Origin: Weissella ceti
GTDB taxonomy: Bacteria > Bacillota > Bacilli > Lactobacillales > Lactobacillaceae
Assembly: GCF_018394055.1 (NCBI RefSeq)
Contig: NZ_CP074441.1
Location: 248,001-312,000 of the forward strand
Direction: 5' to 3'
Length of the DNA: 64,000 bases
Part shown: positions 1-9,492 of the stretch, piece after piece
How the letters are laid out: every line of letters starts with the position of its first letter
Position numbering within the stretch: position 1 is the first letter of the stretch
Notes under the pieces: generated by a model
Seen by the model: only the letters and a program-made list of their open reading frames with translations
What the model was told of the DNA's origin: nothing
Database searches by the model: none
Program-made: the position numbers and the translations under genes

Positions 1-1
1 A

Positions 2-616
2 CAAGAACAACATAAGCTTGGTATGTCACGCTTCCGTATCATGGGACGGAAGTTAATGTTGCATACGATTCATTTCTTTGAAAAGATGATGAGCAAGAAT
101 AAACGAAAGAAGCGTCAGCGTGATCGTGTAAAACGTTTCATGCAATTCGAAGAGGATCGTATTAAGCGTTTGCCAGAAGATAAACAACCACAAATGATGG
201 CGCTACTAGATCGTCAACGTGAATACATGAAAAGTGCGACTGAAAATGATTGGAAACAACACCTATCTGACTATCGCGATCATGAACATGAACGTTGGCA
301 ACATGCTGCTGATGAATTGAACAATTTGTTGTCACCGGCAGTAGATATGGAAATTGCAGTGTTGGAACAAGATCCGGAAAACACGCAATTGATTATCGCA
401 ATGCGTAATATCATGGAACGTCGTCAACACAATGTGGAAACGGCCGTTAAGACTGACAAAGACGCAAACCGTATTATGTTTGCAGCGTTACAAGCTGAAC
501 TAAATCAAGTGATTGATAGTGTAGCTAACCATGAAATTCCACAAAGCCTAGCAACAACGCTATGCAGTGAAATTACTGCTGCGCAGGCTTTGATTATGGA
601 TACTGAAGAAGGTTAA
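2..616 (+). CDS. Hypothetical charged helical protein, probably 5'-partial
   Basis: I do not recognise this protein. The reading frame is open to the left edge of the window, and the first ATG (position 23) has no Shine-Dalgarno sequence, so the gene probably begins upstream and the start given is the window edge. The visible ~205 residues are soluble, rich in Lys/Arg/Gln/Glu and probably largely helical, with a very basic stretch (residues ~30-45 from the ATG) that could bind nucleic acid or an acidic partner. No membrane segment or catalytic motif is visible. It ends 55 bases before tatD on the same strand with no terminator between, so it may be co-transcribed with tatD-rnmV-rsmA. Confidence 0.7.
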   Translation, partial: QEQHKLGMSRFRIMGRKLMLHTIHFFEKMMSKNKRKKRQRDRVKRFMQFEEDRIKRLPEDKQPQMMALLDRQREYMKSATENDWKQHLSDYRDHEHERWQHAADELNNLLSPAVDMEIAVLEQDPENTQLIIAMRNIMERRQHNVETAVKTDKDANRIMFAALQAELNQVIDSVANHEIPQSLATTLCSEITAAQALIMDTEEG

Positions 617-671
617 AAAGACTTAGTGATAACTAAGGAACAGAACAACAACTAATAATGGAGGTAAACAA

Positions 672-1478
672 ATGGCGATTTATGATCCAACTAAGCGTCC
701 AGCCGATGGTTACGATACCCACACACATTTGAATGAAGATGTGTTTTGGCATGATGTAGCCGCGTACTGGGCACGTGCACGCGAATTCCGTATCGTTGAA
801 ATGAACAATGTTGGTTTCAACCGTGAAGGTAACGAACGTGCGATTGAACTAGCCCATGAATTTGAAGGTATGCATGCGATTATCGGATGGCAACCGGAAG
901 ATGTGGCTGCGTTCACAGATGAAGAATTCGAAATTCTAAAAGTCCAAGCGCAAGATGATGCGGTTGTTGGACTTGGTGAAATGGGCTTGGATTACTATTG
1001 GGACATAAACCCAACACCTGAAGTCCAAAAGGCGGCATTTTCACGTCAATTGAAGTTGGCTAAGGAATTAAACTTGCCCGTAACGATTCATTCACGGGAT
1101 GCTTCAGATGATGTCTATGAACTACTAAAAGAACATGACGTTGCAAGCTTTGGTGGTGTCATGCATTCATTCTCAGGGGATGCAGAAGAAGTTAAACGCT
1201 TCGTCGATCTTGGCATGTACATTTCATTCTCAGGGATGGTGACATTCAAGAATGCTAAGGACATTAAGGCAGCCTTGCAAGTCGTACCACTAGATCGTTT
1301 GCTAGTGGAAACAGATGCGCCATTCTTAGCACCAACACCAATGCGTGGTAAGCAAAATGAACCAATGTTGGTTCGCTTCACGATTGAAAGCGTTGCGGAA
1401 CAATTGGGGATGACATATAACGAAGTAGCAGAGCTAACAAAGGCAAATGCACATCGTTTGTGGTTGGATAAGAAATAA
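672..1478 (+). CDS. tatD: TatD family metal-dependent hydrolase (3'-5' DNase)
   Basis: 268 aa, normal family length. TatD proteins are TIM-barrel metal-dependent nucleases acting on DNA/RNA ends. Visible metal-site motifs in order are DTHTH near the N-terminus, GEMGLDYYW (~residues 97-105), the PVTIHSRDA block, GVMHSFSG, and ETDAPFLAP near the C-terminus. The usual G-x-H-P motif reads GWQPED, a His to Gln change. A GGAGG Shine-Dalgarno precedes the ATG. The stop codon overlaps the rnmV start (TAATG), so the two are translationally coupled. tatD-rnmV-rsmA is a conserved Firmicutes order. Confidence 0.95.
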   Translation: MAIYDPTKRPADGYDTHTHLNEDVFWHDVAAYWARAREFRIVEMNNVGFNREGNERAIELAHEFEGMHAIIGWQPEDVAAFTDEEFEILKVQAQDDAVVGLGEMGLDYYWDINPTPEVQKAAFSRQLKLAKELNLPVTIHSRDASDDVYELLKEHDVASFGGVMHSFSGDAEEVKRFVDLGMYISFSGMVTFKNAKDIKAALQVVPLDRLLVETDAPFLAPTPMRGKQNEPMLVRFTIESVAEQLGMTYNEVAELTKANAHRLWLDKK

Positions 1479-2032
1479 TGATTAAAGAAGTCATTGTCGT
1501 TGAAGGGAAAGCAGATACGCAAGCCATTCAACGCGTCATTGACGCCGAGACGATTGAAACAAATGGTTCAGCGCTTTCTGACGAAACACTCCGCTTAATT
1601 AAACAAGCTGCGAACACTCGCGGTATTATTGTGTTTACTGATCCTGACTTTAATGGTGAACGATTGCGTAAGATGATTACAGAAATCGTGCCAGACGCTA
1701 AACATGCGTTCTTAACAAAAGATGAAGCAGGACGACAAATTAAGCATCACAGTTTGGGCATCGAGTACGCGACTGATGAAACGTTGCAACAAGCATTGGC
1801 TCATCTATCAACTGTTGCGGCTGACACATATGAATCTGATATCACAAAAGCAGATTTAATGCGTTTAGGTTTGTTAGCCGGGCCTGATTCAGCGAATAAG
1901 CGACAAGCTGTTGCTGAAAAGCTAAATCTTGGCTATGTAAATGGAAAGCAACTTTTGAAGCGACTTGAAATGTTTGGCATTACCCATGCTGAACTTGAGC
2001 AAACACTCACACAGATAAGGAAGGAACCTTAA
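1478..2032 (+). CDS. rnmV: Ribonuclease M5 (5S rRNA maturation)
   Basis: 184 aa. RNase M5 is the Toprim-domain endonuclease that makes the mature ends of 5S rRNA in low-GC Gram-positives. The Toprim signatures are visible: VVEGKAD at the N-terminus holds the catalytic Glu, and TDPDFNGE (~residues 54-61) holds the DxD metal-binding acids. The C-terminal half is the M5-specific domain. Its start overlaps the tatD stop and its stop overlaps the rsmA start, so the three genes form a coupled unit. Its substrate, a 5S precursor, is encoded at about 31.8 kb in this window. Confidence 0.95.
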   Translation: MIKEVIVVEGKADTQAIQRVIDAETIETNGSALSDETLRLIKQAANTRGIIVFTDPDFNGERLRKMITEIVPDAKHAFLTKDEAGRQIKHHSLGIEYATDETLQQALAHLSTVAADTYESDITKADLMRLGLLAGPDSANKRQAVAEKLNLGYVNGKQLLKRLEMFGITHAELEQTLTQIRKEP

Positions 2033-2928
2033 TGAACGAACGACCAGATATTGCGACGCCAGTGCGTACGCAAGCCATCATGAACGAATTCGGTATCAAT
2101 ACAAAGAAGTCACTTGGACAAAACTTTTTGACTGATATCAATATTTTGACAAACATCGTTGCTGCTGGGGATGTAACTGAAAATGACAACGTCATTGAAA
2201 TCGGACCTGGTATCGGAGCTTTGACAGAACAATTGGCACGTAATGCTAAGCAAGTTTTGGCTTTTGAAATTGACGATCGTTTGATCCCAGTTTTGGCCCA
2301 CACATTGGCACCATACGATAACGTTACGGTTATCCACGAAGACATCTTGCAAGTTAACTTGGCTCAAGAAATCCAAGAACGCTTCGATGATCCAAGTGCA
2401 CCATTGAAGTTGGTTGCCAACTTGCCATACTACATTACAACACCAATCTTGATGCAAGTTCTACAATCAGGCGTTGATTTCGCTAGCATTGTTGTTATGA
2501 TGCAAAAAGAAGTTGCTGATCGTATTTCAGCGGCACCGGGAACAAAGGATTATGGGGCACTAACACTTGCGATTGAATACCGTATGAATGCTAAGTTAGC
2601 ATTCACAGTTTCACGTAAGGCCTTCGTGCCAAATCCTAATGTTGATTCTGCTATTATTGCATTGACACCACGTGAGCCATTGGCTGTTTTGCCTAAGGAT
2701 GAAGCTAAGATGTTCTCACTATTCAAGATTGGATTTGCAATGCGCCGTAAGACATTGTGGAACAATTTGATTACAGCATTTGGAAAAGATGAAGCAACAA
2801 AGGAAAAGCTAACTAATGCCTTGGCAAAGGCAAACATGGATCCAAAAATCCGTGCTGAAAAGTTAACTCTTGAAGATTTTATCAATTTACACAATGCTTT
2901 ATTTGACGAAGGCGTGTATAGCGCTTAA
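2032..2928 (+). CDS. rsmA: 16S rRNA (adenine1518-N6/adenine1519-N6)-dimethyltransferase
   Basis: 298 aa, usual length. RsmA/KsgA dimethylates two adjacent adenines in the loop near the 3' end of 16S rRNA during late 30S assembly. Visible motifs are KKSLGQNFL at the N-terminus, the SAM-binding [13 protein letters not shown], and the catalytic NLPYYITTP motif. A C-terminal helical domain follows. The ATG overlaps the rnmV stop, so expression is coupled to tatD-rnmV. In many Firmicutes veg follows on the same strand; here a CNNM protein follows and veg lies further on in the opposite orientation. Confidence 0.96.
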   Translation: MNERPDIATPVRTQAIMNEFGINTKKSLGQNFLTDINILTNIVAAGDVTENDNVIEIGPGIGALTEQLARNAKQVLAFEIDDRLIPVLAHTLAPYDNVTVIHEDILQVNLAQEIQERFDDPSAPLKLVANLPYYITTPILMQVLQSGVDFASIVVMMQKEVADRISAAPGTKDYGALTLAIEYRMNAKLAFTVSRKAFVPNPNVDSAIIALTPREPLAVLPKDEAKMFSLFKIGFAMRRKTLWNNLITAFGKDEATKEKLTNALAKANMDPKIRAEKLTLEDFINLHNALFDEGVYSA

Positions 2929-2976
2929 TATAGAAACATAACAATAAAAATATAAATTTTTGAAAGAAGGTATCTC

Positions 2977-4344
2977 ATGGATTCTGGTCCGTCTATAATC
3001 TTAAACGTTGTCGTTATTACTGTCATTTTGCTGTTGGCTATTCTGTTCACTCTTACAGAATACTCATTGGTTAAGGTTCGTCCTAGTGCATTGCGTGCAA
3101 TGCAAGAAGAGGCTGATAAGCCTTCTCCAAAGGTTGAACGTGCCATCTACATGGTGGAGCACTTAACTGAATACCTTTCAACAGCTCAAGTCGGAATTAC
3201 ACTAACTTCTTTGATTTTAGGTTGGTTAGGTGAAAGTTTCATTGCTGGATTGATTATGTCAGCTGACATTCTACCTGCACACATTGCTAAGTCAGTATCA
3301 TCAATCGCCGCTATTTTGCTTTTCACATTTATTCACGCCGTCTTTACTGATTTGGTGCCTAAGAACATCGCGATTGATAAGCCAGTTCCGGTTTTGATGG
3401 CCATCGTGCGTCCGGTTCTATTCTTCCACATCTTGCTTTACCCAATGATTTGGATGTTTGACCGTACAGCTGCTGTCGTAACGCGTATGTTGGGATACAG
3501 CCCACATCCAGATGAAGACATTTACTCTGAGACAGAAATTTTGTCACTTTCTTCTGATTCCGTAAAGGCAGGGGAAATTGATCAAGAAGATCTTCAATTC
3601 ATGAAGCGTGCCTTCGAAATGAATGACAAGGTCGCTGAAGATATTATGATTGACCGTACACAATTGGTTGTTGTCGACGTTACTGACACAATTAAGGATG
3701 GGTTGAACACATATCTAGAAGCTAAGTTCTCACGTCTACCGGTTGTTGCAAACAATGACAAGGATAAGATCCTTGGTTATGTTTATGCATACGACATCGT
3801 GCGTCAAGGACGTATCAACGATGGTGCGTCACTACGTACTATCTTGCGTAACTTGCCAAACGTGTCAGAAAACCAACCAATTACTGACGTGTTGCAAGAA
3901 ATGATCGAACACCGTGTTCCAATGGTTGTTGTTAAGGACGAATATGGTGGAACATCAGGTATCGTTACTGACAAGGACATCTATGAAGAATTGTTCGGAA
4001 CAGTTCGTGATGAAATTGATGATGTTGCCGATGATTTGATCGAAAAGATTGCATCTGATGAAGCAGGACAAATGCACTACAAGGTATCTGGAAAGATGAC
4101 TTTGTATGACTTTGAACGCTTCTTCCAAGAAACAATTCGTTCATTTGAAGAATCAGAAATGGTTACTTTGACTGGTTACGTATTGGACTTGGACCCTGAA
4201 CCTGAAGTAGGTAAGCCAATTCGCATTGCGAACTTTGACATTACGCCTTTGGACTTCAAGGACGCTTACATTAATGAATTTGAAGTTGTGCAATATCCAT
4301 TGGATGTTGCGCCAAGTGACGATGTCATTGGTGTACACGCCTAA
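2977..4344 (+). CDS. CNNM/CBS-domain membrane protein (HlyC/CorC family)
   Basis: 455 aa, a typical HlyC/CorC-family protein of the CNNM superfamily, linked to Mg2+ or other divalent ion transport rather than haemolysis. The N-terminal DUF21/CNNM part (residues ~1-190) has about four hydrophobic segments. Two CBS modules follow (~215-340; VVDVTDTIKDGL... and PITDVLQEMIEHRVP... are typical), then a CorC-type C-terminal domain (~355-440). An AAAGAAGG Shine-Dalgarno precedes the ATG. It lies 48 bases behind rsmA and ends at a strong terminator, so it is probably the last gene of the tatD transcript. Substrate cannot be assigned from sequence. Confidence 0.9.
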   Translation: MDSGPSIILNVVVITVILLLAILFTLTEYSLVKVRPSALRAMQEEADKPSPKVERAIYMVEHLTEYLSTAQVGITLTSLILGWLGESFIAGLIMSADILPAHIAKSVSSIAAILLFTFIHAVFTDLVPKNIAIDKPVPVLMAIVRPVLFFHILLYPMIWMFDRTAAVVTRMLGYSPHPDEDIYSETEILSLSSDSVKAGEIDQEDLQFMKRAFEMNDKVAEDIMIDRTQLVVVDVTDTIKDGLNTYLEAKFSRLPVVANNDKDKILGYVYAYDIVRQGRINDGASLRTILRNLPNVSENQPITDVLQEMIEHRVPMVVVKDEYGGTSGIVTDKDIYEELFGTVRDEIDDVADDLIEKIASDEAGQMHYKVSGKMTLYDFERFFQETIRSFEESEMVTLTGYVLDLDPEPEVGKPIRIANFDITPLDFKDAYINEFEVVQYPLDVAPSDDVIGVHA

Positions 4345-4350
4345 TTAATA

Positions 4351-4388
4351 AAAAAGATCGTACTAGTTAGTCTAGTACGATCTTTTTT
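4351..4388 (+). terminator. Rho-independent terminator after the CNNM gene
   Basis: A perfect 11-bp stem (4356-4366 with 4372-4382) with a 5-nt loop is followed by a run of seven T. Confidence 0.93.
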
Positions 4389-4507
4389 TATTCTATCGGT
4401 AATGTAACTTGATATGTAAAGTGTTAGGTGCAACAAAAAGCGAAGTAAATTGATAAAATAAATGAACAGGAATCTTTATTACGTTTATTCTAAAGGAGGA
4501 ATATGAT

Positions 4508-4786
4508 ATGACATCACTAACCGATATTAGTTTGTTCATTATTATCGCAGGGATTTTTGGGCTGCAATATGTATGGGGGTATTTGAATTTAAAATTTATT
4601 CCATGGATTCTACCGGTAGTTATTTTAGGTATGATTGCTTACATGATTTTTAATGGTCAATTTGCTGGTGTGAAAGATATCATCTTTTCGGCATTGGCGT
4701 TGTTAATTGCTATGGGAAATTACTGGTCAGGGTTAGATGCCCGTAAGAAGAAGCAAACCCGAAGCAGTACAGATATTGAGGGATAA
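4508..4786 (+). CDS. Small three-helix membrane protein, function unknown
   Basis: 92 aa. I do not recognise a named family. The protein has three hydrophobic stretches (about residues 5-23, 30-48 and 58-76) and a basic polar tail rich in Lys/Arg and Thr, consistent with a small integral membrane protein with its tail in the cytoplasm. A strong Shine-Dalgarno (AAAGGAGGA) about 8 bases before the ATG supports real translation. It is monocistronic: a terminator lies on either side. Confidence 0.8.
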   Translation: MTSLTDISLFIIIAGIFGLQYVWGYLNLKFIPWILPVVILGMIAYMIFNGQFAGVKDIIFSALALLIAMGNYWSGLDARKKKQTRSSTDIEG

Positions 4787-4810
4787 CATAGCTGAAAATC
4801 CAGGTAAAGC

Positions 4811-4846
4811 AAAAAGACCTATGAGATGTATCTCATAGGTCTTTTT
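4811..4846. terminator. Bidirectional terminator between the small membrane protein and veg
   Basis: A perfect 17-bp inverted repeat (4811-4827 and 4830-4846) begins with A5 and ends with T5, so it can terminate both converging genes. Confidence 0.93.
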
Positions 4847-4858
4847 ACATCACATCGT

Positions 4859-5092
4859 TTATAGGAATGTGATTTCAATGTTTTCAGTTAGCACATCAGC
4901 ATAGCTGAATGATGCACGATTAAATTCGTTTCCTGGTTGTTTCAAATCAAGAACAAATACTGCTGGGAAAGTTTCACGTACAACAGCATCGTGTTCAATA
5001 GTACGGTGACGACTTTCGTGAGTTACCAATCGGATTTCACCCCCAATGTGATCATCCAATTGTTGTTTGATTTCTGTTAGAGCTAAAGGCAT
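4859..5092 (-). CDS. veg: Veg family protein
   Basis: 77 aa from the chosen start. Veg is a small conserved Firmicutes protein reported to stimulate biofilm matrix expression in Bacillus; its biochemical role is not settled. The family hallmarks are visible: LTEIKQQLDDHIGGE at the start, then SRHRTIEHDAVV, and the signature end FSYADVLTENIEITF. The reading frame is open much further upstream, but family length and an AAAGGAAG Shine-Dalgarno 8-10 bases away select the ATG at 5092; another ATG two codons upstream (5098) is possible. It is transcribed alone and opposite to its neighbours from a good promoter, unlike the usual rsmA-veg arrangement. Confidence 0.92.
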   Translation of the reverse strand: MPLALTEIKQQLDDHIGGEIRLVTHESRHRTIEHDAVVRETFPAVFVLDLKQPGNEFNRASFSYADVLTENIEITFL

Positions 5093-5183
5093 ACACATAC
5101 TTCCTTTCGCGAGACCCTCTCGCATCTCAACTTCTCGGAGTTGACTTATGAACATCGTTTTAAAAACAATAAGCACTTGTATA

Positions 5184-5212
5184 AGTATAACACAAAACAA
5201 CTACAAATACAA
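5184..5212 (-). promoter_or_regulatory. veg promoter
   Basis: Read on the minus strand: TTGTAT (5212-5207), a 17-base spacer, then TATACT (5189-5184). The ~90-base leader that follows contains a GCGAGA/TCTCGC hairpin directly before the ribosome binding site. Confidence 0.7.
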
Positions 5213-5450
5213 TTGTGTCAGATGTGAGCAGAATGACCTTGGCATAAAAAAATGCGTGAAAACCATTACATAATTTATTTTGTACAAGACGTATACATAT
5301 AAAAGGATAGATATTCAGTGTTTAAAGTATACTTTCTTTCTGTGTGAAACTGATTCAAGTGAGGCGAAAGGGAGTCATGAAATTATAAGGTATAAATTGG
5401 CATAAAAAATGCTATGATAAGGATAATAAATTTTTGAAGAGGTATGACGG
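5213..5450. other. Intergenic region between veg and the dCMP deaminase gene
   Basis: The stretch is AT-rich and holds the divergent regulatory signals of veg and the deaminase operon. A TATGATAA (about 5413-5420) could be the -10 of the deaminase promoter, but no convincing -35 was found. No ORF or terminator was seen. Confidence 0.4.
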
Positions 5451-5939
5451 ATGAGCGAACGAATTGATTGGCCAACGTATTTCATGGTTCAAGCAATCAT
5501 GACGGCGTCCCGTGGAACTTGCCCACGCTTACGCGTGGGAGCAGTCTTGGTAAAGGACGGTCGTGTTATTGGTAGTGGCTTTAATGGATCTGTTGTTGGA
5601 ACACCGCATTGTGATGAAGTGGGTGATTTAATGCGTGATGGTCATTGTATTCGTGCTGTACACGCAGAACAAAATGCATTGATGCAATTGGCTAAAATGG
5701 GGATTATGGCGGAAGGTGCTGAAATTTACGTAACGGATTTCCCGTGTGTTTACTGCACTAAGTTGCTACTACAAGCCGGAATTAAGAAAATCAACTATCT
5801 ACGCAGCTATCGTCCAGACGATTTTGTGATGGAATTGATCCAACAAAAGAATGTTGATTTACAACAAGTTTTAGTACACGAATCAGATATGCACAAGTTA
5901 GATCTTACTAGCTATGTATTACCAGATGAAGGAGAATAA
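5451..5939 (+). CDS. Deoxycytidylate (dCMP) deaminase, ComEB-like
   Basis: 162 aa, cytidine/deoxycytidylate deaminase superfamily. It carries the zinc site: HAEQNA (His ligand plus catalytic Glu, ~residue 72) and PCVYC (two Cys ligands, ~residues 100-103). It converts dCMP to dUMP, the substrate of thymidylate synthase. It is followed after two bases by thyA, so dCMP to dUMP to dTMP is encoded by one transcript, which supports this role over a competence role (ComEB is the Bacillus homologue). The start is fixed by family length and a purine-rich GAAGAGG upstream. Confidence 0.92.
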   Translation: MSERIDWPTYFMVQAIMTASRGTCPRLRVGAVLVKDGRVIGSGFNGSVVGTPHCDEVGDLMRDGHCIRAVHAEQNALMQLAKMGIMAEGAEIYVTDFPCVYCTKLLLQAGIKKINYLRSYRPDDFVMELIQQKNVDLQQVLVHESDMHKLDLTSYVLPDEGE

Positions 5940-5941
5940 CA

Positions 5942-6898
5942 ATGAGTCAGAATGAACAAATGTATCTAGATACAATCAAAGATATTTTAGAGAATGGAAA
6001 TGTAAAGGGGGATCGTACAGGTACAGGAACGCGTTCTGTATTTGGTCGTCAAATGCGTTTTGATCTTGCTGAAGGGTTTCCATTGCTAACTACTAAGCGT
6101 GTACCATTCAAGCTGGTGACAAGTGAATTGCTATGGTTCTTAGCTGGCGATACAAATATCAAGTTCTTGTTGGAAAACAACAACCATATCTGGGATGAAT
6201 GGGCGTTTAAGAACTGGGTTGAATCAGATGAATACACAGGGCCAGACATGACCGATTTTGGTCGTCGTGCGCTTGTGGATGAAGAATTCGCAGCAGCATA
6301 TGATGAACAACGTCAATTGTTCATCGAACGTGTGTTAAATGACCAACCATTCGCTGACAAGTATGGTGAACTAGGTGAAGTTTACGGTGCGCAATGGCGT
6401 CACTGGCGCAAGGTTCAAGGTGGCTTCATTGATCAAATCGCGGAAGTGATTGAAATGATCAAGAAAACCCCAGATTCACGTCGTTTGATCGTGTCTGCTT
6501 GGAACCCTGAAGCGGTGCCAACACAAGCTTTGCCACCATGTCACTCATTGTTCCAATTCTATGTGGCTGATGGTAAGTTAAGTCTACAACTATACCAACG
6601 TTCAGCAGACATGTTCCTTGGGGTACCATTTAACATTGCCTCATATTCATTGTTGTTGCACATGGTTGCGGCACAAACTGGATACGAAGTTGGCGAATTC
6701 GTGCACACATTGGGTGATGCGCACGTCTACAGTAACCACTTTGATCAAGTAAATGAACAATTGTCACGTCCAATGGTTGAATTGCCTACACTTTGGTTGA
6801 ACCCAGACGTAAAGTCAATTTTTGATTACACAATGGACGACATTAAGATTGAAAACTACCATCCCGGAAAGACAATCAAGGCGCCGGTAGCCGTTTAA
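5942..6898 (+). CDS. thyA: Thymidylate synthase
   Basis: 318 aa, the longer lactobacillar type of ThyA with an insertion in the small domain (the enzyme of L. casei is of similar size). It converts dUMP and methylene-tetrahydrofolate to dTMP and dihydrofolate. The catalytic Cys lies in [11 protein letters not shown] (~residue 200), followed by the nucleotide-binding [16 protein letters not shown] block and the C-terminal IKAPVAV. The Shine-Dalgarno GAAGGAGA lies at the end of the deaminase gene, so translation is probably coupled. dfrA, often found next, is absent here. Confidence 0.97.
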   Translation: MSQNEQMYLDTIKDILENGNVKGDRTGTGTRSVFGRQMRFDLAEGFPLLTTKRVPFKLVTSELLWFLAGDTNIKFLLENNNHIWDEWAFKNWVESDEYTGPDMTDFGRRALVDEEFAAAYDEQRQLFIERVLNDQPFADKYGELGEVYGAQWRHWRKVQGGFIDQIAEVIEMIKKTPDSRRLIVSAWNPEAVPTQALPPCHSLFQFYVADGKLSLQLYQRSADMFLGVPFNIASYSLLLHMVAAQTGYEVGEFVHTLGDAHVYSNHFDQVNEQLSRPMVELPTLWLNPDVKSIFDYTMDDIKIENYHPGKTIKAPVAV

Positions 6899-6914
6899 TC
6901 AATTGGGGGATATC

Positions 6915-8057
6915 ATGCAAAATTATCCAGAACACGAGCAACAACGTGTCTCAGGAGCTGAACAGCGTGGGCCACGGGAACGGCCACATGCATACCGTAG
7001 TCGTCATATTATGTTTGCCGTAGTGATTGTTCTGTTTATCTTCGTTTTAGGATTTGGCATTCGCGCTTTTGTTAATGCGCAAAGTGCTTTGGACAAGGCT
7101 TACGAAAAAACAGAGATGAAGAAGACGCGAAATGTTTCAGACTTGCTGAAAAAAGGGGAGCCTTTTTCAGTGTTACTATTAGGGACAGACACCGGTGAAT
7201 TAGGTCGTAAGTATAAAGGACGTACAGACTCTTTGATGATTGCGACTGTTAATCCTAAGAAGGAAACAACAACGGTTATCTCTATCCCACGTGATACGAT
7301 TATCGCACCCGTTGGTTATGAGGAGAAATTCCCATTAAAGATGAATGCTGCGTATGAAGTTGGATCAGCTAAAACATCAATGGAAACAGTGCAACAATGG
7401 TTGAATGTACCTGTTGATGCGTATATGTTGGTTAACATGGGTGGCTTAGAAAAAATTGTGAATGAATTAGGTGGGATTAAAGTTGTTTCACCACTAACAT
7501 TTAAGTACAATCCCGATACTGCACATGAAGATAAAGGAAACCTGTACTCTTTTAAAAAGGGAGAGACAACGTATCAACATGCGGGTAAGGATAATGTGAT
7601 GAAGATGTATACAGAAATGGATGGGGCAGCAGCCTTAGCCTTCTCTCGTATGCGTTATCAAGATCCTACTGGTGATTATGGTCGTCAAAAGCGCCAACGT
7701 TTAGTCTTACAAGAAATTGCCAAAACTGCGGTAACCAATCCGATCGCACTAACAAGTAAATCTACGTTAGCAGTCGTTGGTGATTCGACAAAGACAGACT
7801 TAACATTTGATGATATTCAACGCATTGCCGGACGTTATATCAGTGCGGCAAAGAATATTAAGACAGATAACTTTACAGGTCGAGAATATAGTAATCTACC
7901 GTCAGGATCTTCTGAATTTATTGGGCCAATTGAAAAGCAACGTATTACTAATATTTTACGTGCCCAATTGGAATTGCCTATCGAGGACAGTGGTCCATTG
8001 TATGGTGGTGAGGTTACTGCTGCGCAAATTAATGCTTATCAACTACCGTTGCCGTAA
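6915..8057 (+). CDS. LytR-CpsA-Psr (LCP) family cell wall ligase
   Basis: 380 aa from the ATG at 6915; a TTG 12 bases earlier is in frame, but the GGGGGA Shine-Dalgarno fits the ATG. LCP proteins transfer wall teichoic acid or polysaccharide from undecaprenyl carriers to peptidoglycan outside the membrane. Topology fits: a polar cytoplasmic start, one membrane helix (~residues 30-52), then the extracellular LCP domain with the signatures LLLGTDTG, RTDSLMIATVNP and ISIPRDT and a later RMRYQDPTGDYGRQ motif typical of the family. It follows thyA after 16 bases and ends at a bidirectional terminator. Confidence 0.93.
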   Translation: MQNYPEHEQQRVSGAEQRGPRERPHAYRSRHIMFAVVIVLFIFVLGFGIRAFVNAQSALDKAYEKTEMKKTRNVSDLLKKGEPFSVLLLGTDTGELGRKYKGRTDSLMIATVNPKKETTTVISIPRDTIIAPVGYEEKFPLKMNAAYEVGSAKTSMETVQQWLNVPVDAYMLVNMGGLEKIVNELGGIKVVSPLTFKYNPDTAHEDKGNLYSFKKGETTYQHAGKDNVMKMYTEMDGAAALAFSRMRYQDPTGDYGRQKRQRLVLQEIAKTAVTNPIALTSKSTLAVVGDSTKTDLTFDDIQRIAGRYISAAKNIKTDNFTGREYSNLPSGSSEFIGPIEKQRITNILRAQLELPIEDSGPLYGGEVTAAQINAYQLPLP

Positions 8058-8080
8058 TAAGTAGGGTTATAAATAAAAAT

Positions 8081-8118
8081 AAACAGGGCCACTAGTGAAA
8101 ACTAATGGCCCTGTTTAC
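8081..8118. terminator. Bidirectional terminator after the LCP gene
   Basis: A stem of AAACAGGGCC with its complement, extended by a few pairs (8081-8096 with 8101-8116) around a GAAA loop. It serves the converging LCP and PspC-like genes. Confidence 0.8.
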
Positions 8119-8141
8119 TTGTTTAAGTGACATATAACAAA

Positions 8142-8384
8142 CTATTTGTCTGTGTAGTCGCCTTCTTGGATATTGTCACGATTTGATTGATTGTATGTGT
8201 GACGGGTTGGCATGATGATCGCCGCAATGATATAGAAAGCAATCATTGGGAATCCCCATGTAACTAGGAATAGACCGATGAAGATTAAACGCATAACATT
8301 AGGATCAATGTTAAAGTAATCTGCGAATCCTCCTAAAACACCGGCAAGAACACGGTCGTTTGACTTATATAACTTCTTTTTCAT
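8142..8384 (-). CDS. PspC domain-containing membrane protein
   Basis: 80 aa. The PspC domain is an envelope-stress associated membrane module. Visible are the typical N-terminus with KLYKSNDRVLAGVLGG, the FNIDPNVMRLIF motif and two hydrophobic segments (~residues 34-62). The tail is polar. Translated from an ATG preceded by GGAGAT on the minus strand. It stands alone, with terminators or divergent genes on both sides. In Lactobacillaceae such short PspC proteins are common and their function is inferred from the domain only. Confidence 0.9.
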   Translation of the reverse strand: MKKKLYKSNDRVLAGVLGGFADYFNIDPNVMRLIFIGLFLVTWGFPMIAFYIIAAIIMPTRHTYNQSNRDNIQEGDYTDK

Positions 8385-8550
8385 GAGGGATCTCCTTATT
8401 TATTAGTGTATAACAAAGTATATTATATGATAAATAATAACGCAAGTAGCATAAACGTTTTTTAAAAAGCACTAAAGGCAGCGTTTTTTTAGGGCGTTAA
8501 ATGTTGATTTCTGATAAGGTAGAGGAAGTTATAAAAAGAGGAGATCAATT

Positions 8551-9390
8551 ATGATTATCGAATTATTGAAATCAATGATTATTGGTATCGTTGAAGGAAT
8601 TACAGAATTCTTGCCAATCTCATCAACGGGACACATTATCATTACCCAAGCCTTTCTGAACATTCCTGGTGGAGACTTGTGGACTGAAGCCTTCGCACAC
8701 ATGTACGAATATGTTATCCAACTTGGGGCAATTATGGCTGTTATTCAGTTATACTTCCATAAGTTGAACCCATTCTCACCAACTAAGTCTTCATTGGAAC
8801 GTAAGCAAACTTGGAGCCTATGGTTCAAAGTTGCGGTAGGTGTGTTGCCAGCCGTTGTAATTGGTTTCTTGTTTAACGATTACATGCAAGACAACATTTG
8901 GATTGTTGCAACAATGCTAATCCTTTATGGTGTCTTGTTTATCGTAATTGAAAACTATTTGAAGAACAAGAACCCATTGGTCACAGACATTAACCAATTG
9001 ACTTATCAATTGGCTTTGTGGATTGGATTCTTCCAAGTGTTGGCAATTATTCCTGGAACATCACGTTCTGGAGCCACAATCTTGGGAGCCCTTTTGCTAG
9101 GGGCCTCACGTTTGGTTGCGGCAGAATTCTCATTCTTCATGAGTATCCCAGTTATGTTTGGGGTGACAATTTTGAAGATGGGAAGCTACTTCAAGGATGG
9201 TGGATCATTTACTGGACCACAAGCCTGGGTATTAGCAGTCGGATTCATCGTTTCATGGATTATTGCTTACGTAGCAATCAAGTTCTTGTTGGACTACATC
9301 AAGAACAATGACTTTAAGGTCTTTGGTTACTACCGTATTGCATTAGGACTATTCGTCATCTTGTTAGGTGCAATTGGTATCCTACACTAA
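8551..9390 (+). CDS. uppP: Undecaprenyl-diphosphatase UppP (BacA)
   Basis: 279 aa polytopic membrane enzyme that dephosphorylates undecaprenyl diphosphate, recycling the lipid carrier of peptidoglycan and wall polymer synthesis; it also gives bacitracin tolerance. Two family signatures are visible: EGITEFLPISSTGH (~residues 16-29) and PGTSRSGAT (~residues 168-176), which form the active site. About eight hydrophobic helices are present. AAAGAGGAGA lies before the ATG. It is monocistronic with its own terminator. Confidence 0.97.
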   Translation: MIIELLKSMIIGIVEGITEFLPISSTGHIIITQAFLNIPGGDLWTEAFAHMYEYVIQLGAIMAVIQLYFHKLNPFSPTKSSLERKQTWSLWFKVAVGVLPAVVIGFLFNDYMQDNIWIVATMLILYGVLFIVIENYLKNKNPLVTDINQLTYQLALWIGFFQVLAIIPGTSRSGATILGALLLGASRLVAAEFSFFMSIPVMFGVTILKMGSYFKDGGSFTGPQAWVLAVGFIVSWIIAYVAIKFLLDYIKNNDFKVFGYYRIALGLFVILLGAIGILH

Positions 9391-9427
9391 TCGCCAATTA
9401 ACGATTAGGATAAAACAATAATAAAAT

Positions 9428-9464
9428 GAAAAGGACCGCCTCTAACGAGGCGGTCCTTTTTCGT
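9428..9464. terminator. Terminator after uppP
   Basis: AAAAGGACCGCCTC and its complement flank a 4-base loop and are followed by T5. The reverse strand also has a T-run, so it can serve the converging YihY gene. Confidence 0.93.
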
Positions 9465-9492
9465 ATGAACAGTAAATTAATTCGATAAAAAG

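Noticed and set aside
6903-6914. TTG start for the LCP protein
   Set aside because: It lies on top of the Shine-Dalgarno of the ATG at 6915, which fits better.
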